A stretch of 64,000 bases of DNA from Marinirhabdus sp050859505 (lineage in GTDB: Bacteria > Bacteroidota > Bacteroidia > Flavobacteriales > Flavobacteriaceae): positions 1,984,001 through 2,048,000 of the forward strand of contig NZ_CP193934.1 in assembly GCF_050859505.1 (NCBI RefSeq). Direction: 5' to 3'. Under the pieces are notes generated by a model. The model saw nothing but the letters and a program-made list of their open reading frames with translations, was not told where the DNA came from and searched no databases. This document shows, piece after piece, positions 15,458-24,630 of this stretch (the stretch's first letter is position 1; every line of letters starts with the position of its first letter). A program made the position numbers and the translations under genes.

Positions 15458-16054
15458 ATGAGCAATTTGAAAATTTCTGGTGCATTGTATTTCCTCGCTG
15501 GTTCGTTGGCGTTGATGGGTATAATCACTGCCGAAGCTATGTATCCGTCTGTTTATTCCACTTTCTATAACGAAATTAGTGATCTTGGCTCGACCAAACC
15601 GCCCAATAGTATCATTCATCAACCATCAGCATCTATTTTCAATGTAACTATGTTTTTGTCAGGTTTAATGAGTTTAGTTGCTTCTATTTATCAGCATATC
15701 AACTTCAGGAAGTGGGTTTTCACAGTTCCAATTGTGTTGTTTAGCTTGGGTTTAATAGGCGTTGGTATATTTCCAGGAAACATTAGCCCTTACCACGGAA
15801 TGAGTTCTTTATTAGCTTTTTTATCAGGAGGTATCGCCGCTATTTTGTGCTTTAAGATTGTTTCTAAGCCTTTTAAATATTTCTCAATTGTATTTGGAAT
15901 AATTGGCATAGCAACTTGGTGTACAGTTGTATTTACTCCAAATTTAATCGTACCGTACATCGGTCTCGGTGGTACAGAAAGATGGATTGTCTATCCTATA
16001 ATGTTATGGTTAACTGGTTTGGGTGGTTATCTTATGAATAAAAATATAGTATAA
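15458..16054 (+). CDS. DUF998 family integral membrane protein
   Basis: 198 residues from the ATG at 15458; an ATG at 15416 inside the previous gene is in frame but adds a polar stretch before the first helix. About six hydrophobic helices. The extracellular-type loop YPSVYSTFYNEISDLGS after the first helix is typical of DUF998 proteins. The function is unknown. It begins a run of membrane proteins (DUF998, DUF6064, an unknown, a DUF6920-like) that are only loosely spaced and may be a separate unit from the peroxide genes. Confidence 0.78.
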   Translation: MSNLKISGALYFLAGSLALMGIITAEAMYPSVYSTFYNEISDLGSTKPPNSIIHQPSASIFNVTMFLSGLMSLVASIYQHINFRKWVFTVPIVLFSLGLIGVGIFPGNISPYHGMSSLLAFLSGGIAAILCFKIVSKPFKYFSIVFGIIGIATWCTVVFTPNLIVPYIGLGGTERWIVYPIMLWLTGLGGYLMNKNIV

Positions 16055-16073
16055 AGTATTTTTAAAAAAAGCA

Positions 16074-16745
16074 ATGAAACCGCCATTCACATTAGAACAA
16101 TTTTTAGCCGTTTTTAAAAACTACAATGAGGGAGTTTTTCCAATGCAGCTAGTTTTATACTTAATTAGTGCTGTTGTAATATATTTTGTAATAAAACCAA
16201 ATGAAAAATCTGATAAAATTATCAGTATCATACTTTCCTTTTTATGGTTGTGGATGGGAATTATTTACCATATACTATATTTCACTGCCATAAATAAAGC
16301 TGCATATTTATTTGGTGGATTATTTATTGTTCAGGGAATTTTATTTTTAGTTTCTGGTGTTTTTGAAAATAAACTTTCTTTCGGTTTTAGAAAAGATATC
16401 TATGGGATTACAGGAATTATTTTAATTGTATTTGCATTGATTCTTTATCCTATTGCAGGGTTTTTCTTTAGACATATTTATCCATCTTCACCAACATTTG
16501 GTTTGCCTTGTCCAACTACTATTTTCACTTTTGGGGTCCTTTTATTAAATATTAAAAAATGTCCACTTCCAATTCTTATCATTCCATTTGTTTGGTCAAT
16601 TATAGGTTTTACGGCTGCCTTTCAATTTGGTATGCTAGAAGATACAGCTTTAATAGTGGCAAGTTTAATTACAACAGCATTGTTGATATATCGAAACAGA
16701 ATATTATCTAAAAACAAACGGATTATAAATAATACAGGCCAATGA
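16074..16745 (+). CDS. DUF6064 family membrane protein
   Basis: 223 residues, about seven membrane helices. It opens PPFTLEQFLAVFKNYNEGVF, the conserved family start, and ends with a basic cytoplasmic tail. The overlap with the next gene is 4 bp (ATGA type). The first ~68 bp of this gene recur nearly identically (about three mismatches) at 23136-23203 as a broken fragment joined to an ACR3 tail, so this family was duplicated within the island. Family members often sit beside metal- or mercury-resistance genes; the role is unknown. Confidence 0.78.
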   Translation: MKPPFTLEQFLAVFKNYNEGVFPMQLVLYLISAVVIYFVIKPNEKSDKIISIILSFLWLWMGIIYHILYFTAINKAAYLFGGLFIVQGILFLVSGVFENKLSFGFRKDIYGITGIILIVFALILYPIAGFFFRHIYPSSPTFGLPCPTTIFTFGVLLLNIKKCPLPILIIPFVWSIIGFTAAFQFGMLEDTALIVASLITTALLIYRNRILSKNKRIINNTGQ

Positions 16746-17227
16746 AAAAATATTTTTTCAATGGTTTCTTATTAACTATCCCTATTTTATTATGGGACTA
16801 TATTTTTACGGATAGACTGCCCAAAGCTTTTCAACCTGAAATATTCTGTAAGGCTATTCCATCTTTTATAACATATGGAGAAAATATTTCAAGGATAGTG
16901 ATGTTTGTATTCATTTCCTTAATACCCCTAAAAATTATAACCAACAAGCAAAAGAATGGTGTGCTGTTGTATGTTGTTGGCGTCTTATTATATTTTGCTG
17001 GATGGATTATTCTAATGTTTTTACCAGCTACTGACTGGAGCAATAGTGTATGGGGTTTGTTGGCTCCTGCATACACTCCATTATTATGGTTAGTTGGTAT
17101 TGGCTTTATTGGAAATTCATTGTTTTTTAATATCCCATACAAAAGGTGGTTGTATTTTTTAGTCGTAATTATATTCCTGATTTTTCATAATTGGCATACC
17201 TATCTCATTTATTTTAGAACACATTAA
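16742..17227 (+). CDS. Unrecognised integral membrane protein
   Basis: 161 residues with four to five hydrophobic helices: GFLLTIPILLWDYIF, MFVFISLIPLKII, LLYVVGVLLYFAGWIILMF, LLWLVGIGFIGN, FLVVIIFLIFHNW. No signal peptide cleavage site or known motif. It overlaps the DUF6064 gene start-to-stop, so translation is probably coupled. No family recognised. Confidence 0.65.
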   Translation: MKKYFFNGFLLTIPILLWDYIFTDRLPKAFQPEIFCKAIPSFITYGENISRIVMFVFISLIPLKIITNKQKNGVLLYVVGVLLYFAGWIILMFLPATDWSNSVWGLLAPAYTPLLWLVGIGFIGNSLFFNIPYKRWLYFLVVIIFLIFHNWHTYLIYFRTH

Positions 17228-17273
17228 TTAAAATTTTAATCATTCATTGATATTAATAAAGCAAAATAAACTT

Positions 17274-18086
17274 ATGATAATTGCACTCATATTATTGGGC
17301 CTTCTATTTATAATCCTAATTATTGGTAAAATAAATTTGTCCATAAAATTCAATAATCAAGTAAAAGAACTTTTTACGCAATCAAAGAATATATCCGACC
17401 AAACATTCCAAAAAAGACAATTGGACAGTTTGCCTGAACCTGTTCAACGCTATTTCAACCATATTTTAAAAGACGGGCAACCCTATATAAGTTATGCAAG
17501 AATTAAACACGATGGAAAATTTAAAACAGACCTTGATAAAGGTTGGATTAATATAACGGGGGAACAATATGCAACCATAGAAAAGCCAGGCTTTATTTGG
17601 AAAGGCACAACATCAATGTTTATTGCCCGAGATATGTATATTTCAGACAAAGGCAGACTTATTGCCACACTATTTTCCGTGTATACTGTTGCCGATGCAA
17701 AAGGCGAAAAATACAATGAAGGAGAATTACTTCGATGGCTTGGAGAAAGTGTACTATATCCCACAAATTTTTTACCCAGTAAGAATTTAAAATGGTCTCC
17801 TATTGATCAAAATTCCGCAAAACTAACATTCAATTACAAGGAGATGTCATTGTTTTTCAGGGTTACTTTTAATGAAATTGGCGAACTAACCGAGCTTGAA
17901 ACAAAACGTTATATGGGCGACAAAGGTTTAGAAACTTGGGTAATAAAAGCAACAAATTACAAAGAAATGAATAATGTATTAATACCCACAGCCTTTGATG
18001 TCTTATGGCGACTAGAGAAAGGAGATTTCAGTTATGCGAAATTTAATATCACAGAAGTTGAATACAATAAACCTGAAAAATTTTAA
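17274..18086 (+). CDS. DUF6920/DUF6544-like membrane-anchored protein
   Basis: 270 residues from the ATG at 17274, which starts the membrane helix MIIALILLGLLFIILIIG; a TTG at 17247 is a possible earlier start. After the single N-terminal helix comes the conserved LPEPVQRYFNHIL segment, then a beta-rich body with GWINITGEQYATIEKPGFIW and GELLRWLGESVLYPTNFLPS, typical of this domain of unknown function. It probably faces the periplasm. It is the last gene before the broken ZIP transporter. Confidence 0.72.
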   Translation: MIIALILLGLLFIILIIGKINLSIKFNNQVKELFTQSKNISDQTFQKRQLDSLPEPVQRYFNHILKDGQPYISYARIKHDGKFKTDLDKGWINITGEQYATIEKPGFIWKGTTSMFIARDMYISDKGRLIATLFSVYTVADAKGEKYNEGELLRWLGESVLYPTNFLPSKNLKWSPIDQNSAKLTFNYKEMSLFFRVTFNEIGELTELETKRYMGDKGLETWVIKATNYKEMNNVLIPTAFDVLWRLEKGDFSYAKFNITEVEYNKPEKF

Positions 18087-18154
18087 CTGTTATATAAGGT
18101 AACAGCTAGCTAAAATCCTAATCTCAATATAATACAAAGTGTTTAACCTTTGAT

Positions 18155-18867
18155 ATGACAGAATTACAAACATTAGTGATTTACGCTTTGCTCTCTGGAT
18201 CGACTATTTTTTTAGGTGGATTGTTATCTCATTATTTTGGTATTTACTTTAAAGCCGGATTAGTAAAGGCAGAAATTATACACGGCTCCATCGCGTTTGG
18301 AGGTGGGATATTATTAGCTGCAGTAGCACTGGTTCTGATTCCTGAAGGAATGCGTCCGCTTTCGTTAATCTCTATGTCAATATGCTTTCTCATAGGTGCC
18401 ATCACATTCTTTTTATTGATCGATATATAGAGAAGAAAGGAGGCACAATGGCGCAGCTGCTGGGAATGCTTTCTGATTTTGTGCCTGAATCTATTGCAAT
18501 GGGTGCTGTGTTTTCACAGAATCCACAATTAGGAATATTATTGGCAATCATTATTGGTATTCAGAATTTCCCTGAAGCTTTCAACGCATATCAAGATCTG
18601 AAATCTAGTTATTCTGTTAGAAAATGTTTAATAATTCTATTTCTCTTGAGTTTTTTGGGCGTTGTGTCAGCACTTGCAGGGTATTACTTTTTATCAAGTA
18701 TGCCTATGGCAATTGGAGCACTTATGAATTTCTCTTCGGGTGGAATTATTTACCTTATTTTTCAGGATATAGCGCCTTTGTCAAGTATGAAAAAAAATTG
18801 GATTCCAGCACTTGGAGCGTGTTTTGGATTTTTAGTTGGAATGATTGGTTTGAAGATGTTGGGATAA
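18155..18867 (+). pseudogene. ZIP-family metal transporter, single-base frameshift
   Basis: Two overlapping frames together make one ZIP protein. Frame 1 (18155-18430) encodes about 90 residues with HGSIAFGGGILLAAVALVLI, ending FFLLID then stop. Frame 2 (from about 18400 to 18867) continues DRYIEKKGGTMAQLLGMLSD, FVPESIAMGAVFS and QNFPEAFNAYQDL to the end. Adding one G near 18418 (TTATTG to TTATTGG) restores FFLLDRYIEKK, the expected join. So there is a one-base deletion, either a real mutation or a sequencing error. An intact product would import or export zinc, iron or similar ions across the inner membrane. Confidence 0.8.
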
Positions 18868-19082
18868 AATGGATGTTTTAGAATAGAATTTAAGTGTTCT
18901 TTTGGAATGGAGAAACAGTAACAAGAGTACTTGACAGTAAGCTTCATTTTCAATAAACCCCTTTTCATTTAGCTATGGGTAATTTAAAAAGAAATTCATC
19001 AAAAACATATTCATAAATCTATAAGTGAAATGTTATTCTGAAGTTACGATAAAGAGAAAATGATTGTTAATATCCCAAATTC

Positions 19083-21596
19083 TTATTTATTCACTATTTT
19101 TTGATTGATTCGTTTTCCCAGTTTTATCACTTCATACCAAATAACTGATAAAAACCCAATACCAATGCTTATAAATATGAGTGAAACATCTAAAATTTCA
19201 AATTCAAAAAATTGGTTGAGTGGTTTTACAAATAGTAGTAATGTTGAAATAATAATTGTAATTCCAATTACAAGTGGAACTAATTTATTCTTGTATTTTA
19301 ACGTAGTAAAAACCGAATAGTAGAAAGACCGATTCACAAAGGTTAGAAAAATATTGGCAGACATTAGAACTATAAACACCATCGTTCTTGTAATGTACTC
19401 GTTGTAACCCTTTGATACTGCATATTGGTACACAATAAGAACACCTAAAGTTATCATTAAGCCTTGTAAGACACTTGTTGTAAGTTCTTTCCAATTAAAA
19501 AAATTAGCCGTTACAGGTCGTGGTTTTTGATGCATAGCAATTTTTTCCATAGGTTCGTTTTCATAAACAATAGAACACGTTGGTCCCATTATCAATTCCA
19601 ATAAAATAATATGAACAGGAGATAGGATGTTAGGGTAAATCCACCCCAATACCAGGGGAATGAATACCGTTAGAATTATTGGGATATGAATCGATATTAT
19701 ATATTGAATAGCCTTTTTAAGATTGGTATAAATTTTTCTACCCATTGCCACAGCATCTACCATTTTTGATAAATCATCTTCAACCAAAATAAGAGACGCA
19801 GCATCTTTAGCTATTTCAGTACCTTTTTTACCCATTGCAATTCCAATATGTGCAGTTTTTAATGCTGGACCATCATTTACACCATCACCTACCATAGCAA
19901 CGATTTCACCTTTTGACTTTAGGGCGTTGATGATTTTAAGTTTTGCATCTGGGAACATTCTTGTAAATATTTGAATTTCTGAAACTTTACTTTGTAGTTC
20001 TGAATCTGACAATTTCATTAACGCATCGCCCGAAATACTCTTTTCATACCCTTTAAAATCAATTTGTTTTGCAATGGCTAGAGTCGTAGCTTCATTATCT
20101 CCGGTAATTATCTTTACTGTAATTCCAGCAGTATTGAAATCTTCAAAAACAGATTGAATGTTTTGTTTTGGTGGATCATAAAAGGCTACCAGTCCTTTAA
20201 AAGAAAAATGAAAATCTTGTTGCTTTGTTGGAAAATCATCATCTTTAAAATTAGCCTCAGCTACTCCTAATACTCTGTAACCATCTGCAGCTAAAATATT
20301 TATGGTTTGTTCAATTTCTTGTTTTTGAAAAAGGGTAAGATGTGATACATTTAGTATTGCCTCTGGTGCTCCTTTAGCGGCGATAATTCTATTACAGGAA
20401 TCATCCTGAAAAATATGCGTCATCATTGGTGGTTTGCCATCCAAAGGATATTCATGAAACATTTTATAGGTAAGTCTTTCATCATTCTTGAAAAACGTAC
20501 TATAACTTTTATGTAAAGCTATTTCCATTGGGTCGAATGGAATAGGCTCACTTGCCCACATTGCAATGCGTATGAGTTCTTTTTCATCTATATTTATTTC
20601 CTTTTCAATTGAAATAATTCTTTTGCTTTCAGCACTATAGAGCTTTGCAAGACTCATTTTGTTTTCTGTGATTGTCCCTGTTTTATCTGTGCAAATCACA
20701 GTGGCGCTACCCAAGGTTTCCACTGTTTTCATTTGCTTCACGACAACTCCCATTTTCATAAGTCTCCAAGCTCCCATCGCCATAAAGGTTGTAAATGCAA
20801 CTGGAATTTCTTCTGGCAAGATGCTCATTGCAAGGGTAAGTGCTTTAAGCAGACTGTCTAATACGTTATAAGATTTAAAATAATTTATAGCCCAAACAAC
20901 TGCGAAAATGATAACACCGGCAATGACCATTTTCTTTACAAAATTGTTGATTTGCTGTTCTAAGGGTGTCTTTTCTTGTACTACATCTTCAAGGCTTTTT
21001 TCTATTGTACCTAGTTTAGTTTCATTACCAATTTTGGTCACGGTTGCAATAGCTAATCCAGTGGCTATCATCGAACCTGCATAAATTAGATTTTTGCCTT
21101 CCGTTTGATTTTTATAGACAGAAAAAGATTCGCCAGAAAGGATGGATTCATTAACCGAAAAATCATTCGAATGCACAATAAGTCCATCTGCTGGAATTGT
21201 AGTGCCTTCTTCCACCATCATACTATCTCCAATAACCAATTCCTCACTTTTAATTTCAGTTAGCTTACCATCTCTAATTACCTTGCAATTGGGTTGTGTA
21301 AAGTTTTTTAACTTCTCTAGAGCATTCCTGCTCCGAGAATCCTGATATAAAGAAATTGCAGAAACCAAGACAATGGCCAATGCTAAAAAAATACCATCAC
21401 CAGTATTTCCGGTAATAAAGTATATAGAGGACGTAACCAACAGCAGAATTACCATTGGTTCTTTAATTAGATTTTTTAAGGCATATAAAAATCCGCTTTC
21501 TTTCTTAAAATTTAATATGTTTTGACCGTGCTTTGCTCTTGCCTCGATTACCTGATTTTGGGTTAAACCTTTTATATTGTAGGTTTTGTTGGACAT
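19083..21596 (-). CDS. P-type cation-transporting ATPase (P2-like)
   Basis: 837 residues. It has the phosphorylation motif DKTGTITENKMSL, TGES-type actuator loop (LSGES), KGAPEAIL nucleotide site and MVGDGVNDGPALK hinge. M4 carries the ion-site motif LPEEIPVAF (compare PEGLP of Ca2+ pumps), and about ten membrane helices are visible. The N-terminus NIKGLTQNQVIEARAKHGQN is the P2 cation-ATPase N-domain. Likely exports Ca2+, Mn2+ or a related divalent ion; the specificity is not settled by PEEIP. It is transcribed alone, with a palindrome promoter 69-111 bp upstream. Confidence 0.9.
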   Translation of the reverse strand: MSNKTYNIKGLTQNQVIEARAKHGQNILNFKKESGFLYALKNLIKEPMVILLLVTSSIYFITGNTGDGIFLALAIVLVSAISLYQDSRSRNALEKLKNFTQPNCKVIRDGKLTEIKSEELVIGDSMMVEEGTTIPADGLIVHSNDFSVNESILSGESFSVYKNQTEGKNLIYAGSMIATGLAIATVTKIGNETKLGTIEKSLEDVVQEKTPLEQQINNFVKKMVIAGVIIFAVVWAINYFKSYNVLDSLLKALTLAMSILPEEIPVAFTTFMAMGAWRLMKMGVVVKQMKTVETLGSATVICTDKTGTITENKMSLAKLYSAESKRIISIEKEINIDEKELIRIAMWASEPIPFDPMEIALHKSYSTFFKNDERLTYKMFHEYPLDGKPPMMTHIFQDDSCNRIIAAKGAPEAILNVSHLTLFQKQEIEQTINILAADGYRVLGVAEANFKDDDFPTKQQDFHFSFKGLVAFYDPPKQNIQSVFEDFNTAGITVKIITGDNEATTLAIAKQIDFKGYEKSISGDALMKLSDSELQSKVSEIQIFTRMFPDAKLKIINALKSKGEIVAMVGDGVNDGPALKTAHIGIAMGKKGTEIAKDAASLILVEDDLSKMVDAVAMGRKIYTNLKKAIQYIISIHIPIILTVFIPLVLGWIYPNILSPVHIILLELIMGPTCSIVYENEPMEKIAMHQKPRPVTANFFNWKELTTSVLQGLMITLGVLIVYQYAVSKGYNEYITRTMVFIVLMSANIFLTFVNRSFYYSVFTTLKYKNKLVPLVIGITIIISTLLLFVKPLNQFFEFEILDVSLIFISIGIGFLSVIWYEVIKLGKRINQKIVNK

Positions 21597-21664
21597 TTGA
21601 ATTATTTGCTAGTTATTAATTGTTTAGGGTATTATTTTTTGTTTTTATTAAATAATAGTCTCTG

Positions 21665-21707
21665 TAAAAGTAATTTGAACCTATAATTTAGAAAATGATA
21701 TATATCA
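21665..21707 (-). promoter_or_regulatory. Crp/Fnr-like activator site plus -7 element for the P-type ATPase
   Basis: TGATATATATCA (21696-21707), 23 bp, then TACTTTTA on the minus strand (21672-21665), identical to the -7 box at 2067. Predicted leader about 64 nt. It shares the 357-bp gap with the divergent L,D-transpeptidase site; the rest of the gap is AT-rich without other features I can name. Confidence 0.6.
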
Positions 21708-21888
21708 CCCATCCTTAAAACTTAAGAATAATTTCGTTTGAGAATTATTAACAAAATATCACGCTACTGCTTAACATATAGACCCTATTGTTTTGAAAGA
21801 GTTTTGTTATATTATAATGTAGGATTAATCATCTTCTATACTTTTAAAAAGCAATATTATAGCTCTTATAAAAAGTAAATATCTATAC

Positions 21889-21931
21889 TGATAAATATCA
21901 TTTCTAAATATGCTTTATAAGTCTATTTTAG
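21889..21931 (+). promoter_or_regulatory. Crp/Fnr-like activator site plus -7 element for the L,D-transpeptidase
   Basis: TGATAAATATCA (21889-21900), identical to the site at 2032, 23 bp, then TATTTTAG (21924-21931). Predicted start about 21936, 18 nt before the ATG. Confidence 0.6.
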
Positions 21932-21953
21932 GGCTTTAAAAAGATCATAGAAA

Positions 21954-23039
21954 ATGAAAACAAAACTGCCTACAAGACTTACATATTTTATCAATAACCT
22001 CAGGTTTCAACTCATTTTAATAAGTTTACTTTTAATTACTTGTATCACTGGTTGTGCAGATGCAAAAAAGAAAACTTTTGTTTTAGAAGATTCGGTTACT
22101 GTTACCGAACAACTCATTAAAAAAGACAGTGTCTTAAACGAGCCTAATTTTAAACAATCAATAATTGTAAATAAAGATGTTCCTATACGTATATATTTTA
22201 AATGGATGGATAGTTTGGTTGACGCACACAACAAAATAAACGATTACCTAATTGACGAGTATATAATAGTAAGATCTAATCCTTGGATATTAGATACTTT
22301 GGCAAATACGGATTACTATTACCTTGCAGAAAAAGGAATTTTTAATGAAGATTCCCAAGCTTTATTAGCACTACACAAAGGACAAATATTGGTTGTTCCA
22401 GATTCCACACAAACCCAAAAAATAAGGGAACGTATGGCAAATACCTATTTAGATCTTAATATTCCAGAATTCAGACTACGAATTATTGAGAATGGTAAAG
22501 AACTATATAAATTTCCAGTGCGTGTTGGGCAAAACAACAAACGTTATTTGGCAATGGCCAAAGGTGAAGTAGATATGCGTACAAAGCCAGGTGTTGGAAA
22601 AATTATTAGAGTAAATAAAAAACCTCTTTTTATTAATCCTAAAAACAATCACAGGTATTATGTAACAAATAGAGACGATGGTAAGGTGACCAAACTGCCA
22701 GCAATACCTTGGATAGAGCCAGAGATAAATGGAATTCGATTTGGGCAACTTATTCACCCTACAACCAATATGGCTACTTTAGGGAAGGCATATTCTAATG
22801 GTTGTGTTGGGCTAAGGGAATCTGATGCTTGGTTTGTGTATTATTATGCGCCATTAAACACCAAAGTAATATTTAGATACGACTTACAGGGAAATGATGA
22901 TGAAGGCAATGACATCCAATTTGCAAATATTTATCCCGGTTTTGAAAACAAAACGTATACAAAAGAGGCAATTGAAGCAACTTTAAAAACGAGTGATGGG
23001 AAACCTATTAGCGTTTGCGATTGTGGTTCTTTAAATTGA
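21954..23039 (+). CDS. L,D-transpeptidase (YkuD domain) lipoprotein
   Basis: 361 residues. The lipoprotein signal ends in lipobox ITGC (Cys about 34). The C-terminal YkuD catalytic domain has IHPTTNMATLGKAYSNGCVG, the H...S-x-G-C motif with catalytic Cys. The preceding region reads NIPEFRLRIIENGKELYKFP, the usual YkuD entry strand. The enzyme forms 3-3 peptidoglycan cross-links or attaches proteins to peptidoglycan in the periplasm. Its place in the regulon ties envelope reinforcement to the stress programme. The final CDCG Cys pair is unusual. Confidence 0.88.
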   Translation: MKTKLPTRLTYFINNLRFQLILISLLLITCITGCADAKKKTFVLEDSVTVTEQLIKKDSVLNEPNFKQSIIVNKDVPIRIYFKWMDSLVDAHNKINDYLIDEYIIVRSNPWILDTLANTDYYYLAEKGIFNEDSQALLALHKGQILVVPDSTQTQKIRERMANTYLDLNIPEFRLRIIENGKELYKFPVRVGQNNKRYLAMAKGEVDMRTKPGVGKIIRVNKKPLFINPKNNHRYYVTNRDDGKVTKLPAIPWIEPEINGIRFGQLIHPTTNMATLGKAYSNGCVGLRESDAWFVYYYAPLNTKVIFRYDLQGNDDEGNDIQFANIYPGFENKTYTKEAIEATLKTSDGKPISVCDCGSLN

Positions 23040-23096
23040 TCCAATATTCCGTTTAAAATAAGGGGCTATTTTTTCATAATTGACACTCCTATTTAA

Positions 23097-23350
23097 TTGA
23101 TTCCAGGATATATTAAAAATATAAAGATAGATCCACCATTCACATCAGAACAATTTTTAGTCGTTTTTAAAAACTACAATGAAGGAGTTTTTCCAATGCA
23201 GATTGTTCTCTATTTATTAAGTCCAATTGCAGTTTTCAGGCTCAATTCGGGACGAGCTTTTGCGGGAGTTATAGATTCGTTTGTGGAAGTTCCGGCATTG
23301 ATTTTATTGGCGCAAGTTTCATTTTGGTTACGAAAAAAACTATTTTACTA
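23097..23350 (+). pseudogene. Chimeric remnant: DUF6064 N-terminus fused to ACR3 arsenite-pump C-terminus
   Basis: An open frame of 84 codons with a doubtful TTG start. Codons about 12-35 (PPFTSEQFLVVFKNYNEGVF) copy the start of the DUF6064 gene at 16074; the DNA at 23136-23203 differs from 16083-16150 in only about three bases. From about 23220 the frame continues with an ACR3-like end (SGRAFAGVIDSFVEVPALIL). It is followed directly by an ArsO-type gene, so an arsenic operon was probably truncated here by recombination. Confidence 0.68.
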
Positions 23351-24409
23351 ATGAAAGTATATGACGTTATAATAATTGGTGGTGGACAAGCAGGGTTATC
23401 CATAGCATATTTTTTAAGAAGAAGTGAGTTGGATTATTTGTTATTGGACAATCAACTAGAAGCTGGTGGTTCTTGGTTACAAACCTGGGACAGCCTAAAA
23501 TTATTTTCTCCTTCCAACTATAGTTCCTTATCGGGTTGGGCAATGCCTAAAAGTAAAGAAGAATATCCTACGAAAGCAGAATTTGTAAGTTACGTATCAG
23601 CCTATGAAAAACGGTATGGTTTCAATATACTTAGACCAACTGAGGTTATGCAAGTTGAAAAGAAACAAGGGCTTTTCAAGATTAAAACAAATACAGGTAT
23701 TTTTTATTCCAAAACCCTAGTAAGTGCCACAGGAACAGCAAGAAATCCTTTTGTGCCAGAATATTCTCAAAACGCAGCTTTTATCGGTGCACAAATCCAT
23801 TCTGCCAACTACAGGAATGCAGATGATTTTAAGGGAAAAAGTGTTCTTATTGTAGGAGGTGGAAATTCAGGAGCGCAAATATTAGCCGAAGTTTCTAAAG
23901 TAGCAAAGACCAAATGGATTACACTAAAAGAGCCTAGTTTTCTTCCAGACGACATTGATGGCCGATATCTTTTTGATGCAGCAACTCAAAAATTCTTGGG
24001 TAAACTGGATGACAAGAAAAATGTAAGTCACAGTATTTCCCTATCAAACATTGTAATGATTGAAAGTGTAAAAGACGCACGAACCAGAAATGTGTTACAA
24101 GCGGTCCGTCCCTTCAAGGAATTTTACGAAAACGGAGTCATTTGGGATGATGAAACAAAAGAACCATTTGATGCCGTTATTTGGTGCACAGGCTTTCGTG
24201 CCAATTTAAAACATCTAGAACCTTTAGGTATTGTTGAAAATAAAAAAATAGCGACTAAAAATACCCGTTCGTTAAAAGAGCCTAATCTATGGCTAGTTGG
24301 TTATGGAAATTGGACAGGATTTGCCTCTGCAACAATTTATGGGGTTGGTAAAACTGCCAGACAAACCGTAAAAGAAATTACCGAAGCACTATCAAAACAC
24401 ATAAATTAA
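23351..24409 (+). CDS. ArsO-like flavin-dependent monooxygenase
   Basis: 352 residues from the ATG at 23351; an upstream in-frame ATG at 23324 lies in the ACR3 remnant. FAD site DVIIIGGGQAGLSIAYFLRR at the N-terminus, NADPH site VLIVGGGNSGAQILAE at about residue 170, and ATG-type VVSATGTARNPF and WCTGFRANL motifs of class B flavoprotein monooxygenases. ArsO proteins are found beside ACR3 and modify arsenic species; the adjacent ACR3 tail supports that reading. Another NAD(P)-flavin oxidase is possible. No regulator arsR remains in the window. Confidence 0.8.
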   Translation: MKVYDVIIIGGGQAGLSIAYFLRRSELDYLLLDNQLEAGGSWLQTWDSLKLFSPSNYSSLSGWAMPKSKEEYPTKAEFVSYVSAYEKRYGFNILRPTEVMQVEKKQGLFKIKTNTGIFYSKTLVSATGTARNPFVPEYSQNAAFIGAQIHSANYRNADDFKGKSVLIVGGGNSGAQILAEVSKVAKTKWITLKEPSFLPDDIDGRYLFDAATQKFLGKLDDKKNVSHSISLSNIVMIESVKDARTRNVLQAVRPFKEFYENGVIWDDETKEPFDAVIWCTGFRANLKHLEPLGIVENKKIATKNTRSLKEPNLWLVGYGNWTGFASATIYGVGKTARQTVKEITEALSKHIN

Positions 24410-24548
24410 ATCAACTCTTGGGTTTATTTTGGGCTTTTGGGTAGAATGATTGCCTTGTAGATTTTAGTATAAATCCAATTGTTCGTTAGTTAATAACGTT
24501 TAGTGACAATGAACACTCAAATTGAATGAACATAGACAAAAACTATAT

Positions 24549-24626
24549 ATGTCGATAAAATTAAAATATTTCGACATATATTTGTAATATGTCGATGCCT
24601 TCGACATAGTTACTTCTAAATGTCGA
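24549..24626 (+). promoter_or_regulatory. Five ATGTCGA half-sites before the fic gene
   Basis: ATGTCGA occurs at 24549-24555, inverted (TCGACAT) at 24571-24577, direct at 24589-24595, inverted at 24601-24607, and direct again at 24620-24626, only 4 bp before the ATG. Such a dense alternating array strongly suggests an operator, possibly bound by the Fic protein's own C-terminal winged-helix region. Confidence 0.6.
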
Positions 24627-24630
24627 TACT

